A stretch of DNA of 64,000 nucleotides, taken from contig CAJJDO010000005.1 in assembly GCA_905183005.1 (NCBI GenBank), forward strand, positions 332,641 to 396,640, given 5' to 3'. The notes under the pieces are model-generated. The model saw only the letters and a list, made by a program, of their open reading frames with translations, did no database searches and had not been told where the DNA came from. The position numbers were made by a program, and so were the translations under genes. Each line of letters starts with the position of its first letter. Within the stretch, counting starts at the first letter, position 1. The stretch is from Paramecium pentaurelia. Taxonomy: Eukaryota > Ciliophora > Oligohymenophorea > Peniculida > Parameciidae. Positions 10,896-24,400 of this stretch are shown in pieces.

Positions 10896-13621
10896 TCATT
10901 CCTATTCTTCATTTTACATATTCTCTAGCTCTTATAATTCCTTTTACAATTTTTCTTGTCTATATTTTACAAATTCAACCCAATCTTTTAAATTTAACTT
11001 TGTATAAGTATCCAATAGAAATTATTCAAAAACCTGTAAACCTTATATTTTTTCTAGATACCAATCAACTCCAATATTTTCTAGGTTTTTTCTTATTATC
11101 TAAATATGAAACAATTTATTTACACATTATTATCTGGTGTAATCTTCCCACATCTTTTGCACAAATTTACTCCATTATCTTAAACTTGGCTCTTATTTCA
11201 ACTCAATACTTTTTTAGTTTGCTTAAGGTTAGTATTCTTCTATAAAAGAGAAAACTGGAAACTAAATTTAGAGATATTTTTACTGTATTTGGATTTTCAG
11301 GATATAATAAATCTTCTATATTAAACTTAGGTGGTAAAGGTGGATTTGTAGCCATATATTATTTTATCTTTTAAATTTCTGGATTATTCTCCATGTGATT
11401 TAAAAACTAGTTTAAATATTTATATTACGATTATTTGTGTTTATTATTATTATTAATTATTTGATTATTAATAAGCTTCTTATTATTCTTATAGTAATTT
11501 TTCTTCTTAAATCCTTTAAGCTTCTTTCTATCTTTACTCTTCTAATTCTCTTTACCTTTTAATTTCTTACTCTTTTTTATATTATTCATAAGTAGGCAAA
11601 GCTACCATGAACTTTTCCAAAAACTCCTTCATACCTTCTTGTTAATCAAAAACTGGATATTGTTTAGTAATTTAAACAAACTAAATTTATAATTATGTAT
11701 ATTTCTCTATAGGTTCTCTAATCATTAATGTATAAGAAAGTTGGATTGTTTATTTTTTAGGAGTTGTGATACTTGCTATTCCTTCAAATAAAGTCTTGTT
11801 TTTAATATTTTCAAGAGTTATGAAACCTACACCTATTTCACTTGATCCAAAGAATCCTTTTTCAAATAGTCTAACTTCAATTTTCTTCATAGAATAATCT
11901 ACACCTGTTTCCAAAGGAATATCATGATCAGAATTGAATGAACAAGTCTTGTCACAAATTTCAGTTTATTTACTTACAACTCCTCTAATAATTATAATTA
12001 ATAATACTTATTAGTATCTAAAGAATAAAATAAGTAATATTTTTCATATTTGCAATCAAGCTTTCGAAATTTGATTCTTATAATATTTGGAGGAACTTCT
12101 TTATTTTCAATACATATTGAGACTTTTAAATCTTAAGTCTCTAAATCTGGTAATAATATCCACTACATTTTTTATAAGGATTTTAGATGTTCAAATGCTT
12201 AACCATATGAATTTAATCTTTATTTGCTTTCTTCATGAGGATTATAAGTTTAATTCTAGCCTATATGAATTCTCTTTGAGTGTAATGATATTTTATAAAA
12301 CTCTTTTTCCTTATTATTTGCTTCCATCAATTAATTGAATAATTATGTTTATTCTAATATACTTTAACATATTTACATGATTTGTATTATTATTAATTCA
12401 TTTAATGAAATTATTCTAAAGTAATTTCTTTTATTTCATTATATAGATAATTTCCAATTGGAGGATTCTACCCTTAAGTAAAAAGCTCTCTTAATTACTT
12501 TCCTTTTTCTAGTAATTTTAGGGCTTATTCAATATCTTCTTTCCTGTTTACTTTAGCATGATTTGATAAATAAGTTGCATAATTATAATATTCTTTATAT
12601 CTTTTTAGTAAAGCTTCGTATTTAACATGTGTTGGTAATTAATCTATATTTTCTTCTAGATGTTTTTGGGCATTTTTATCAATTTTTATTGAATCTAATT
12701 TTATATTGCTATAATAATAACAAATCTATACTCCTAAAGCTAAGGTTTCCTTAATATAGGCTTCTATGATTAAGGTATGTTTATATTTGGTTTTATTTTT
12801 TAAACTATTTGAACAAAATTTTCTGAAGGATTTTATTACATTAATGTTTATTCTGCCTTTAATATATTCATTCTATTAGTAATTCTAAAAAATAATAATT
12901 AAATAAAAACCTTTTAATAAAAAATGCATCTCCTTAGGTTTATGCCTTTTGAAGTAAAGCATATTAATCTTTAAATGTTACTCCAATAAATTTCCCATAC
13001 ATATCATCTCTCAATTTTCCTTATTCAACAAAATCTATTAATTAAAGTAATTATTTTTATAGAGCCTATTTTAAATTTGTATAAAATGCCAAGCATTAAG
13101 TATTGCTTTCAATAGATGGCTATTTCATACAAGTATTTATAATAAAATTGCATTCTTGTTGTATTAAATTAAATGATTTAAAACTTGACACAATAGTATA
13201 CATTTATTCTTATTCAATCAATTTTGATGTACTTGCATTTGTCTATTTTATATTTTATTATTGTTAAATTGGTTGAGATTAAATATAAGCTTACTTCTAT
13301 TGTTATTATTACTATATGTTCTACTATTATTGCTAATTTTATTAAGTGGAAAATTGTTTTTCAATTTATTACATTTGTTACTATTTTTATTTTACATCTT
13401 TTTATTTTTGTTCTTGATCTTCTTAATAATTCTTTTAAACTTATTATTACTGAAGTTGAGCATTTTATTATTGAATTTTTGGGTTTCCAATATTTGGAGG
13501 TACCTATTATTTAGTACTTAAATTAGATAAAGTTTTACTCTTTATTAGTATCAATTTTTTCTTCTTATATATTATTAACCTATTATTCTAATTAAGCTAT
13601 CAACTAGTCCATGTCATCCAT
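10896..13621 (-). CDS. CC2D1/Lgd-like protein (DM14 and C2 domains)
   Basis: Starts MDDMDQLIAQLEQQ at 13621 and ends ENMQNEEQE at 10896. After a glutamine-rich stretch (13200-13450) come helical repeats resembling DM14 domains, for example LRDDMYGKFIGV and RKEDIEQALKLLEKGKQLRE. A C2-like beta-sandwich follows (about 11740-12260) ending ITTPKKQTIQLSYTLMIREP, the kind of C2 end seen in the CC2D1/Lgd family. The C-terminal 230 residues are charged and coiled. Several introns are needed, including 23-25-nt ones near 12340, 12010 and 11215. CC2D1/Lgd proteins regulate ESCRT-III in endosomal sorting; that role is inferred. Plus-strand frames at 10865-11398 and 12087-12338 are antisense shadows. Confidence 0.6.
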
Positions 13622-13674
13622 CTTTACAAATTTTATAAATGAAATGAAAATTATTAATATATATATAATATATA

Positions 13675-14889
13675 ATGTGGCAATTTACTGATGATTAATA
13701 TCATAAATTTACAACTCTTCCTGAGATTTTGAAGAGACCAGATACTAAAACAAAATAAATTAGCATAGATAATAAACTAGTTTAAGAAGATCAAAATGAA
13801 AATACTGAAATTCGACCAAAAAAAGTACATATGAAACCTAGACTCCCTGTTTTATCGAATTTGCTATTAAAACCAAAATAGACACCTACACCACCAAAAT
13901 AAAATAAAGAAGAAACTAAAGTTACAAATAAAAAAAGAATAGAACCTGTTAAATCAGTAGTTTAAATTAGATCAAATTCAAATGCACCTTAAATGGTAAA
14001 GTAACTAACAAATGAAAAATTAGAAATAAAAGAAATTATCAAAATAGAATTAAAACCATAAAAATAAATAATGACATTAGATGAATATGAAATCTAGGAA
14101 ATCATTGGTTAAGGTTCTTATGCAATTGTTAGAAAAGGAGTACATAAGATTCATGGTTAAATTGTTGCCATTAAAGTATATTCTAAAGAAAGACTCTATG
14201 ATCCTTAACGTGCTAGAGCAGTAGCCAAAGAAATTCAAATTCTTCGATAATGTAATCATAAGAATATAATTCAATTAATTAAGGTTGTAGAATCTAATAA
14301 AAATGTAAGTTTTTTTTTTGAATATTATTTAGATAAATTTAATAATGGAATATGGAGGTGATCTATCTTTGAAAAAAGTTAAAAATTTAAAAGAAATAGA
14401 TATTCAATAAATTTTCTTTTAACTATTAAAAGCTGTTAATTATTTACACAACAAAAAAATAATTCACAGAGACATCAAATTAGATAATATTTTATTAAAT
14501 GCATAAAAGTAAATTAAATTTAACTATAAAGAGAGATCAAACTCATTGATTTTGGTTTTGCTACAGAAATTGATGGATATATTAATACTACATATGGAAC
14601 TCCTTCTTATATGAGTCCAGAAATGCTACCTCCAAATCCAAGGTATAATGAAATGACAGATATCTGGAGTTGTGGAGTTGTACTATATGCTTTATTGTTT
14701 AATAAATTTCCCTTTAGTGGTCATACAGAGAAAGAATTATAAATGAAAATAAAAAAATAAGATCTACATATCTAATCATTGGATGAAGAGATTGTGGAGG
14801 TGTTATAAAATTGTTTAGAAAGAGATGTTGATAAAAGAAAAAAAGCAGATTAATTATTAAAAACATTATGGATGATTTGTTTAGATTGA
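13675..14889 (+). CDS. Ser/Thr protein kinase, CAMK-like
   Basis: A 387-residue kinase: introns of 28 nt (14314-14341 area) and 23 nt (14510-14532 area) leave exactly 388 codons. The first 130 residues are basic and disordered. The kinase domain has the glycine loop IGQGSYAIVRKG, catalytic lysine in VAIKVY, HRDIKLDN, DFGFA and an activation segment TTYGTPSYMSPEM, followed by DIWSCGVVLYALL. All catalytic residues are present, so it should be active on serine or threonine. It ends soon after the last kinase helix (DQLLKTLW). No EF hands or other regulatory domain follow. It converges on the pseudokinase gene at 15007-16536. Confidence 0.9.
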
Positions 14890-15006
14890 CTTTATATTTA
14901 TAATCAACTTAATAATTTTAAATTTAGTTGTATATTTCTTTATAATTTTATACAAAATTAAATCTTTAATATTAGATATGAAAATAATAAAATCATAAAA
15001 TCTGAA

Positions 15007-16536
15007 TCAAACTGTTTAATTCATTAAATCTTTGAAGTTTTGGAATGTGATCTAAATTATAAGAAAATTAATACATAATCTTTTTTTAAAAGTTCAATCA
15101 TTATTTCTGTGAAGAATTCTTTATCTAATGTATATTAAGTAGCCAGTGTTTCAGCAGTAATAAAATTTTTTTTATTTTTTAATAATTTGAAACTTGTATC
15201 AATTACTTCTTCTTCAATTAATTCTTTTCTATCAAAGGCATACAATATAAATTCTTAAAATGTAATTTTTTTATCTTTATCCATATCAACCTTTTAGAAA
15301 ATATTCATACAAATAATTTTATTATTTTCAGTATCTTCAACATATTCTGTATAAGAAGTAATAAGTTCTGAAATACTAAAATAACCATCATTATCTAAAT
15401 CAAGTGATCGAAAAACAGAGTATATTTCTCTTAATTTATCAGGTGGATAATTATTAATAATGAATTTAAGCAAATAAACTTATAAAATATTAAGTTTTTT
15501 TGATTGTTTTAATCTTAACAAAGTTTCTTTAATCTATTCATCCAATAAGAAAACTTATTATTTTTTAAACCAAATATGTTTTGTAATGTCTCTTATGCTG
15601 ATTCTACTTTTTGGATTCTTTTCTAATATTTATTATAATAAAGATATAGCTTCATCTGATATTGTTTTCTCATAAGAAATTTTTTAAGCCTATATTTCTA
15701 ATTTGATTAAGCTAGGTATATTAGATTGGAATGGAGAAATATGATAGAGTAAATTATATAAAATTATTCCCAAAGACCAAATATCTCTTTCTTCAGAATA
15801 TTCTTGATTTTCAAAATATTCTGGTGGTAAATAGTGAGATTCCTCTAAAGTTGGTTTTTTCTTCATAAATAAATGGTATAAATCATATAATTTTAAGTAT
15901 TTATCTCCAAATAGAGCAAAACATTCCAATGTTAAATGTCCATGGGTCAGTTTTTAATGATGTAGATATTAAATAACTTCAACTATTTAATTAAAAACAA
16001 AAGCAACTTCTTTTTCATCATTGTAAATTTTTGAATTTAACACTACTATTTTGTTGTTGTTCTCTTCAGCAACATGATACTTTTATTATTCTTCATATAT
16101 TTCAAATTATTATATTAAATTTGGATGATGCTAAGATAAAGTTAAAAATTACTAGTTAATATTTGAGTAGCTATGCTATATATTTTGAATCAGAAGATTT
16201 ATAGCTTTTAATTATTCTTACAATTCCAGTGTTGTTGTGTTAAATAGTAGTAAATGGAAAATCTTTATCTTCTTAGTTAAGTAAGCTATAATAGGAAGAA
16301 AAATTTGTATTTCTATAGACGAGAAAATAATTGATATTTTTCAAACTATATGCTGGTTGACTTAAATCATTATGAGATTAAAATGCCGAGTGTGTATTGT
16401 GTCGAGATTGTGACCTCATACCATTTAATTATGTTGTTTATCTATTCGGAGTAGTTGTTTATGATTATTTTTGTTTAGCTTCTTAAATCTTTGCTTTCAT
16501 TTACTGTTTCATCTTTTGTGAGGAACATTAACCCAT
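15007..16536 (-). CDS. CDPK-like pseudokinase with EF hands
   Basis: Laid out as a calcium-dependent protein kinase: N-terminus MGQCSSQ (myristoylation-like), kinase fold, then EF hands with loops DLDNDGYFSISE and DMDKDKKITFQE. The kinase core is degenerate. The HRD-K-N catalytic loop reads THGHLTLEC (15936-15944 for HGH) so the catalytic aspartate is replaced, and the DFG position reads DLY (15876-15884). The fold is kept: LHHPNLIQQFEIYEE, VIQYLHHQKL, then PPEYFENQEYSEERDIWSLG. Two introns (22 and 23 nt) leave about 494 residues. It is probably a calcium-binding scaffold or regulator rather than an enzyme. Two more C-terminal EF-hand-like segments have lost their loops. Confidence 0.85.
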
Positions 16537-16687
16537 TTTAATATCTTACAATATATATATTGCAAAAGTAAGAAATAATAAATGAATTTAGAGAATTATA
16601 CTGATTTGATAAATACAGAATAAAATTATATAAAAATTAATTCCAAACTAAATTTATTAAAGATATCACTCTAGTAAAATGCTAATC

Positions 16688-18349
16688 TCATATATTTATA
16701 GAATAAGATTAAGTTTATAACTAATTAAATTTCATAAAATCAAATACACTCTAATATTAATCATTTATTAAGTAATTGATTGTACTGACAGGATTCTAAT
16801 TTAAATAATTTACTAAATTATTACCTTATTTTTACAATATAATTTTTTTTGTATTAAGTGAAGACTTTTATTCAGAATATTAGCTTTTTGTTTATTCATT
16901 ATAAATTTATTTTATGCCATCATTAAAATAATCTTATTTAAAATCTCTTTAGATATATTATTAATCAAATTAATTTGATTCTAAAAGTAGATCTTTATTA
17001 ATTTATATATCTGAAAAACTTATTTATTATTCTATTTCAGAAAATAGTCCTAAATTTTAGTTATGGTTTTATTTTTCATCTTTAAATATAGAAAATTCAC
17101 TAATATGATTTAAGTCATTAACCTAAATGGAATCATAAATTTCAATTTCATTTTTTAATTGAGTCTAATTTATTTGAAAACTTTTAAATGATTAAATTAA
17201 ATTCATATAACGATTTACCTTATTTGATAAAACTAGTGGAGAATTTCTTTCATCATTAGTTATCAATTTATTTTAAGAATGTGTATTAGAAGATAGACTT
17301 ATTGGAGAACTCATACTGATATGGTTTTTAGATAAATTTTGATTTTTCTTTTCATTAAAATTTTATTCACCAAATTTTTTATTTAATGAAAAATAATAAT
17401 TATCCTCTTAAATATTTTCACTCTAAATTTGAGTTTAATTTTCTTAATGATTATAATTAATTGAATAATTTTATTGTGGAATTAAATTTGAAGAATTTAA
17501 TAGTTTAGTCTAATTTGAATCATTATCATTTCTTAATTTTGATATGCTTTCTTTATTATATATTATTTTTTTTTGTGTATTTATAGATATATCATATGAG
17601 CGACTTAATGATTTTTTTGTAGATTCCGTTGTTTTAGCTTTATTTGATATAATTTATACTTTTTCCTCAATTAATTAAGATTGTTATTCTAAAAATTTTT
17701 GTTTTAATTCAATGCTTTTTTGATGAAAAAATTCCTTTAAAGATAAACAGCTATTATGAAACTAAACTTAATTCTAATAATTTGCTACTAAATCCTAATT
17801 GGGTAAAAATCTACTTTGTATTTATTTAGATTATTAAATAAAATGATTTTTTAGTTTGTTATTTAAATTGCTCTATATTTTAGATTTAAGACCTTCTGCT
17901 ATATTTTTTATTCTCTAATCCTCCTAATTTTTAATGAATTAAATGTTAATATTATCAGATTTCTAATAATTTTAAGAAATTAATTAAGGACTGGTTGATT
18001 TACTTCTAAAATTATGAGTATCAGAATATTGATTCTATATCAGATTTTCTTTAGATTTACTCAATTATTTAACTGACATTTTTGTACAATATTCATTATT
18101 ACTTTCACAGTTTTATATTAATGTATTATTTATATTCGTCTACTTAAAATTTGTAAATGTCTATAAAGTATTTGATTGATAATCAGAATATTTATAGCTT
18201 TAACCTTCTACAACTTTTTTGATTTCAATATAATTTTCTTTATCCTTTCGATTAATTGATTACTTAGATAAGCCTTATTAAGAAAAAGAATATAATAAAT
18301 GGCTTCCAATATTCTTTTAAATTTATCCTTTGTTATCGTTGGATATCAT
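16688..18349 (-). CDS. Low-complexity Q/N/S-rich protein
   Basis: One intronless frame of 553 codons (1,662 bp, multiple of three), starting MISNDNKGQIQKNIGS and ending LQTQSYSINI at 16688. It is rich in asparagine, glutamine, serine and lysine, with short helical pieces such as EFFHQKSIELKQKFLEQQ. The glutamines are nearly all TAA or TAG. No domain is recognised. Proteins of this sort in ciliates are often cytoskeletal or basal-body associated, but nothing in the sequence proves that. A short plus-strand frame at 16582-16779 overlaps its 3' end and was rejected. Confidence 0.7.
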
Positions 18350-18684
18350 TATAAAATTTATTATTAATTTTTAAAAGCAATCATTTCAGTCTGAGCATAA
18401 AGAGTATAGCTATTATAACTATAGAGTTAATTTAAATTTGAAGGATATCAAAATATTTGATAAGTATAAGATTAAATTGATTTATAATATATTCTCTTAG
18501 AGATTATCATTAAGAGTTTTAGATTTTTTGTTAAAATGTTGTAAATATGTATAGGTAACTTAAGAATTTAATTAAAGTCTAAAAATCAACTAATAACATG
18601 TGTATAGATTCAAAAGAGTTCTTACATGTAAATTATTAATATTTTAATTATACATATATGTATATATATTAAATTTTCTATAAA
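18350..18684. other. Intergenic stretch
   Basis: About 335 bases between two same-strand genes (minus strand). TA repeats lie near 18650-18670. No gene seen. Confidence 0.5.
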
Positions 18685-19576
<892 letters not shown>

Positions 19577-19795
19577 TATTTATTTATATATATATATATT
19601 TTTAAATACTATTTTTATGAAAACAATTTAAGGAAGTTCATTCCAATTAAAGTTATAGTTAATCTATTCTATACATTATTAGTAACAAAGTTGATTAAGT
19701 TGAAAATCATTACAATTTTCATTTATTATGAATATTAAAATACACATTTAATAAGTGTTTAAAAATTTATTTTATTTATAACAAATTTTAAACTA

Positions 19796-21400
19796 TCATT
19801 ATTTGATTGAATTCTTTATATTGTTGGTTTATATCGTTTTTATTTGCTAATTTATTAAGTGATTTATTTTAGATCTAAAAGTTTAAGATTTTGGTGTTAA
19901 TTAGTTAGTAATATTGAGATTTAATCCATTGTTTCTAAGAGTATTACAGGAAGAGTTTGTATTAAATTTATTGATTATATTAAGATTAAGTTTTGGAATA
20001 AAGCCTAAATTTGGTTGAGTTTTGAGAACATTATCCTTCTTACATACCATTAGTTTTCTTAAACCTTATATATTATCTTTTTATTTAGTATCTAAGAATT
20101 ATTTTTATTTTTATTTAGAACCATTTAAACAAGATCTTGGAGTTTAAATTATTTAAAAGTTTCTTGGACTTGAATTTAATACTTAATCTTCTTATGTATT
20201 AAATTGTTTAGAGATCTTAATTGATTGAGTTGAAGAACTTTTTAATGGTTTAATTTTTGTTGAGAATGTAGGTTAATTAACTGAAATTAAAATCTTTTGT
20301 AAATCTTTATTATCAAATGATGAAATTGATTTAGCATTCTACTTATTTTTTTCTATTTAATTCAGACAAGCTAATATTCTTAATCCCAATAATTTCATTT
20401 CTGGAATAGACTTTTTTAAATCTTTTCTATTCTCAATTTTTTTTTCAATTCTTGTTTTTATTCTTTATGGATATTTATTAAACAAATGAGTTAAATTAGA
20501 ATCAAGATTATGGTCATGTTATGATGTTTTCAAATATCTGCTGAGAGATGAAGAAGGATATCTTGTTGTTAAAGGAATTCTAAAATCATATTATTATTAA
20601 GTATATTATTTTCGATTTGATTGATGTAGTATCTAGTCATTTAATTTAAGAGGTTTTTTAAAAGATGGACTATTATTTTTCTAAATTGAATATTTTTGTA
20701 TATTCTTTTGGTTTCCTTAATTGAAAATTTAAAGCATTTATTGAATTTCACTCTTTTAGTCATCCTATAATTTAGTAATTTAACTTATATCTTATTCAGA
20801 TATTTAATTTTAGTTTTTTTACAACATAATTACATCTTAAAGTATATTATCCACATTATAATTAATGGTAGAATCTCCATTAATATCTGATTATGGAGTA
20901 CTTTATGATTAAATAGGTATATCTCCAACTATTCCTTTTTATGGTTGATCTGGATTCTATTAATTTTCATATTCTATTTATCTCTATATTTTATAGTACT
21001 CCAATTTTCTTTTTTTATCGTAATACAAATTCAAAATTTAAATAATGTCCTTGTCTACAGTAAATCTAGGCAAATCATGATGATATTTATAAAACTCAAC
21101 CAACAATTAAATTTTTGATTAGTAATCATCATATTAATAAAGTCTGGACATACATTCCTCATTCTCTAAATATTACATATCATCCTGAATTATTCATTAA
21201 TTGGTTACATAAAACTTAATTGTTGCTGAAGTTCTGTTTTTATTTAAAATATCATTAATTTCTTTTGTGTAGTAATAATTTTGAGAAGATGCATATTTAT
21301 GATATAGTGTATGATTGATTATATTAGATGAACCAAAATCAGAGTGATAATTTCTGACATATCCTAAAGTATTTAATTTACTATTCTTGAATTAATTCAT
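19796..21400 (-). CDS. Hypothetical protein with conserved-looking N-terminus
   Basis: Starts MNQFKNSKLNTLGYVRNYHS at 21400 and ends NNIKNSIKQ at 19796. A 24-nt intron lies just after IKFY (about residue 70). The first 170 residues look folded: LENEECMSRLYQYDDY, LLVEFYKYHHDLPRF, then a basic run YYDKKRKLEYYKIQRQIEY. The rest is Q/N/S/K-rich and low complexity, with SIPEMKLLGLRILACLNQIE as one possible helix. Start codon is only 18 bases from that of the divergent gene at 21419, so the two probably share a promoter. No family recognised. Confidence 0.7.
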
Positions 21401-21418
21401 ATATAAATAAATTAGTTA

Positions 21419-24400
21419 ATGTCAGAAGAATTAAATTCAAGTCTTGATTCACTTGAATTAGATCTATACCACAAGCCAAATCCTTAAATAAAAACTATAA
21501 TTGCTTATCTTAGAGCTTAACATATCAGATTTTGCACTGATCCAAAATCAAAGGAATATAATTATTATTCTAACCAGTCACACAAAGAAGATGATAATAA
21601 TACTGATTTTGGAATGTAGCGAAATAAATTCATATAAAGAAAAAAATAGGATACTGCCATATCATTTGTAATGAATATCTCTTGATTTTACTTTATATAT
21701 GTTATTTTTTCTTGTTTAATTCAGTAAATTTTTAAACATTCATTATTGATAAGAACGAATAATAATAGTTCAGCTCAATTTTAGATTTGTTAGAAAACTA
21801 AATGATTTTTGTTTTAAGAATCTAGAATTTTAAGTGATGTGAGTAAAAATACATCTAACAATATGTATATTTTAAATTACTTTAGTTAATAACTGGTTTT
21901 AATTAAAGTTTTAAAATCAAATGTATTACTTTAAAATATAATTCATTTTGATGATTAAACAGATGTATGAATAACCGATTAAAGTGTAATTCATTAGTTT
22001 TATTTTAATATTCATATAATTTTAATGTTTATAATTTTTTTAATCTAAGCTATACACTCGTTTAATGCAGAGAATTTCTTATGTGGATTACGTCTATTTT
22101 ATGATGAAAAAACATTTTTTCTGATTGATTAATAGAATGAAAAGTAATATATTTATTTAATTGCTGAGTACTATGCCTTACATACAAACATGCCAATCTC
22201 CTCATTTTGCATTAGACATCTAATAAACTTATAAATCCTCACCAAGTTTGAATAATAATTCATATTTCTTGGTTGGATTTTCAGATGCATACATATTTGC
22301 AGGTGATGCTAGTGAAATTTAATGGTTATCAATTTAGGAGTTCAAAGTAAAATAAAATAGAACCACTGTATCAATTCATAAATATAATGGTTATAATGGA
22401 TATTTTGTTGATAAGGAAGAAGATGGAGGACATTTATTAATCTCAAAAGAAAATTTGGTAAGAGATTTTTCTTATGGCAAAACGGATGCTGTGGATAAAT
22501 TTGAGAAAATGGGTTTTGTATATATTATATCTTGGGGAGGTAAAGGAGATGTATTATTGATTTTAAAAAGATTTGTACATTTAATTGATCAATCTGAAGG
22601 TTAAGAATATTGTTAAAAGAAGGTCGCTTTAATCTCATTAGAATAAATCAAATGTAATTTAGATTTAAATTTTGAACACTTAACCTTTCATACACCTGAT
22701 TTATATCATCCACCAATACATTACCATATGGGAAATTAAATAATAAATGGATCTTTGGACAATGAATACTTTACTAAAAACTATCCAGGACTTTAAGTTT
22801 TTGTAGCATAAAATTTAAATAATAAAGTTTTAGAATTGAGAATACCTATTAAAAATATGGAAACTCATTAATAAACAATAGAGAATCCTTTAAGTGGATT
22901 AATCGTAACAATTTAATAAGAAAATAGAGGATTTATACATATTATAATATTTGAAAGCGATGAAGGAGTTATTATCAATTACAAAGAAGATTAAAATTTA
23001 GCTTATATAACAATTGGTATGACTGATTCAAAGGTATTTGTTTTTTCATTTGTCACTTCATAATTTACCAAATTTCCTTCTATTGATTTGATTTAACATG
23101 TATTTTAAGATTGTGTATTTATCATACAATAAAGAAATAATGTATGTGAAAATATTCAATAATCATGTTCTGATGTTTCCTTAAACATTTTTAAATAATT
23201 ATAATTTGAATTGGAATCTGATTAGTTAATTAAATTTAAATCTAATGGAGAATACTAAGATACACCATTTGTTGAAATGTTTGATAATAGAATAGAAATA
23301 TTGAACGAATTTAATGTTTTATTATCATCTGAGATGAAAAATAGAGAGATGAATCATGGTGGATATATTGGGTCATTTCTTAGAATTACTTATAAAAATT
23401 AAAGTATTAATTCTTTAATAATTAATGAACAAAATGAAAATTTAGAAGCATTTTATAGTATTAATGATAATATATGTAATTTTATTTAATATATTTTAGA
23501 TTCTCATTCAGTTTAAAATATTATTGGTTAGACTTATGTTTTAGTATTTACATCTTAAAATGAATTATCTGATAATTAATGTTTATAATTATTTAGAGAA
23601 TTCATTGATCACATTTAAAAGATATTTATAATTGAATAGAGTAAACTATTTACTAATACATTTAGTTGAAAATCATTGTGAAGCCTAATAAAGATATTAT
23701 GATGTAAAACCTATTTAGTATAAAGAAATACATAAACTATTAAAATAACAAGCTGAGTTGATTTAAACTGTAAATTAAGATTAATTTGACTAAAATGATT
23801 TAGAATATTCCATTGATGAAGATGAAAGTATATCAAAGAGTCTTAAAACAAATTCATAATAACTAGGGTTTGTTAGTGAGGTTTCGATAATACCTGAAGA
23901 GATCCATCTAGAAACTTAATCAAATGAAAATCTAAAAGAAAACTAAAATTTAACAACTTAAGATTCATTCTAAAAAGAAAACTTTGATAATGAAAATTAT
24001 AAATAATAATAAGAAATATAAGAATAACCAAAATAATTTAATAATTTAAAAAATTAATAAATTTATTAAAGTAAAAAAGAAGAATTTGATTAAAATGAAA
24101 AATCAAAGAAAAACTTAAAAAACTTATAGTCTAAATAAAAAGATTAAAAACCTTTATTGAATAATTAATAAAGAAGTAAGATGGAATAAAATGATAAAGA
24201 ATTTAAAAGTAGATAAAACTAATAATAAAATAATGAATAAGAAGATTAGACTTAAAAGAGAGAATAACAATTATAAATAGAATAAAATGAGTAATATCAA
24301 AACACATTTCATTAAAGAGATTAATATTATGATAAAGGAGATAGATATTTGAATTAATAATATTAAGGTAGAGATTATCAAAGGAGAGATGATTATTATG

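Noticed and set aside
10865..11398. Plus-strand hydrophobic frame starting MNQMKYIKWIIIPIL
   Set aside because: It is antisense to the minus-strand CC2D1-like gene, whose spliced frame (WEDYTRQQCVNKLF and others) has far better protein character and joins to a domain.
12087..12338. Plus-strand ORF of 83 codons
   Set aside because: Antisense to the C2-domain exon of the minus-strand gene.
13224..13521. Two overlapping plus-strand Leu/Ile-rich ORFs
   Set aside because: They are the complement of glutamine runs (TAA/TAG/CAA) in the minus-strand gene.
16582..16779. Plus-strand frame MNLENYTDLINTEQNY of 65 codons
   Set aside because: It overlaps the 3' end of the intact minus-strand gene and ends without any motif; chance frames are common when only TGA stops.
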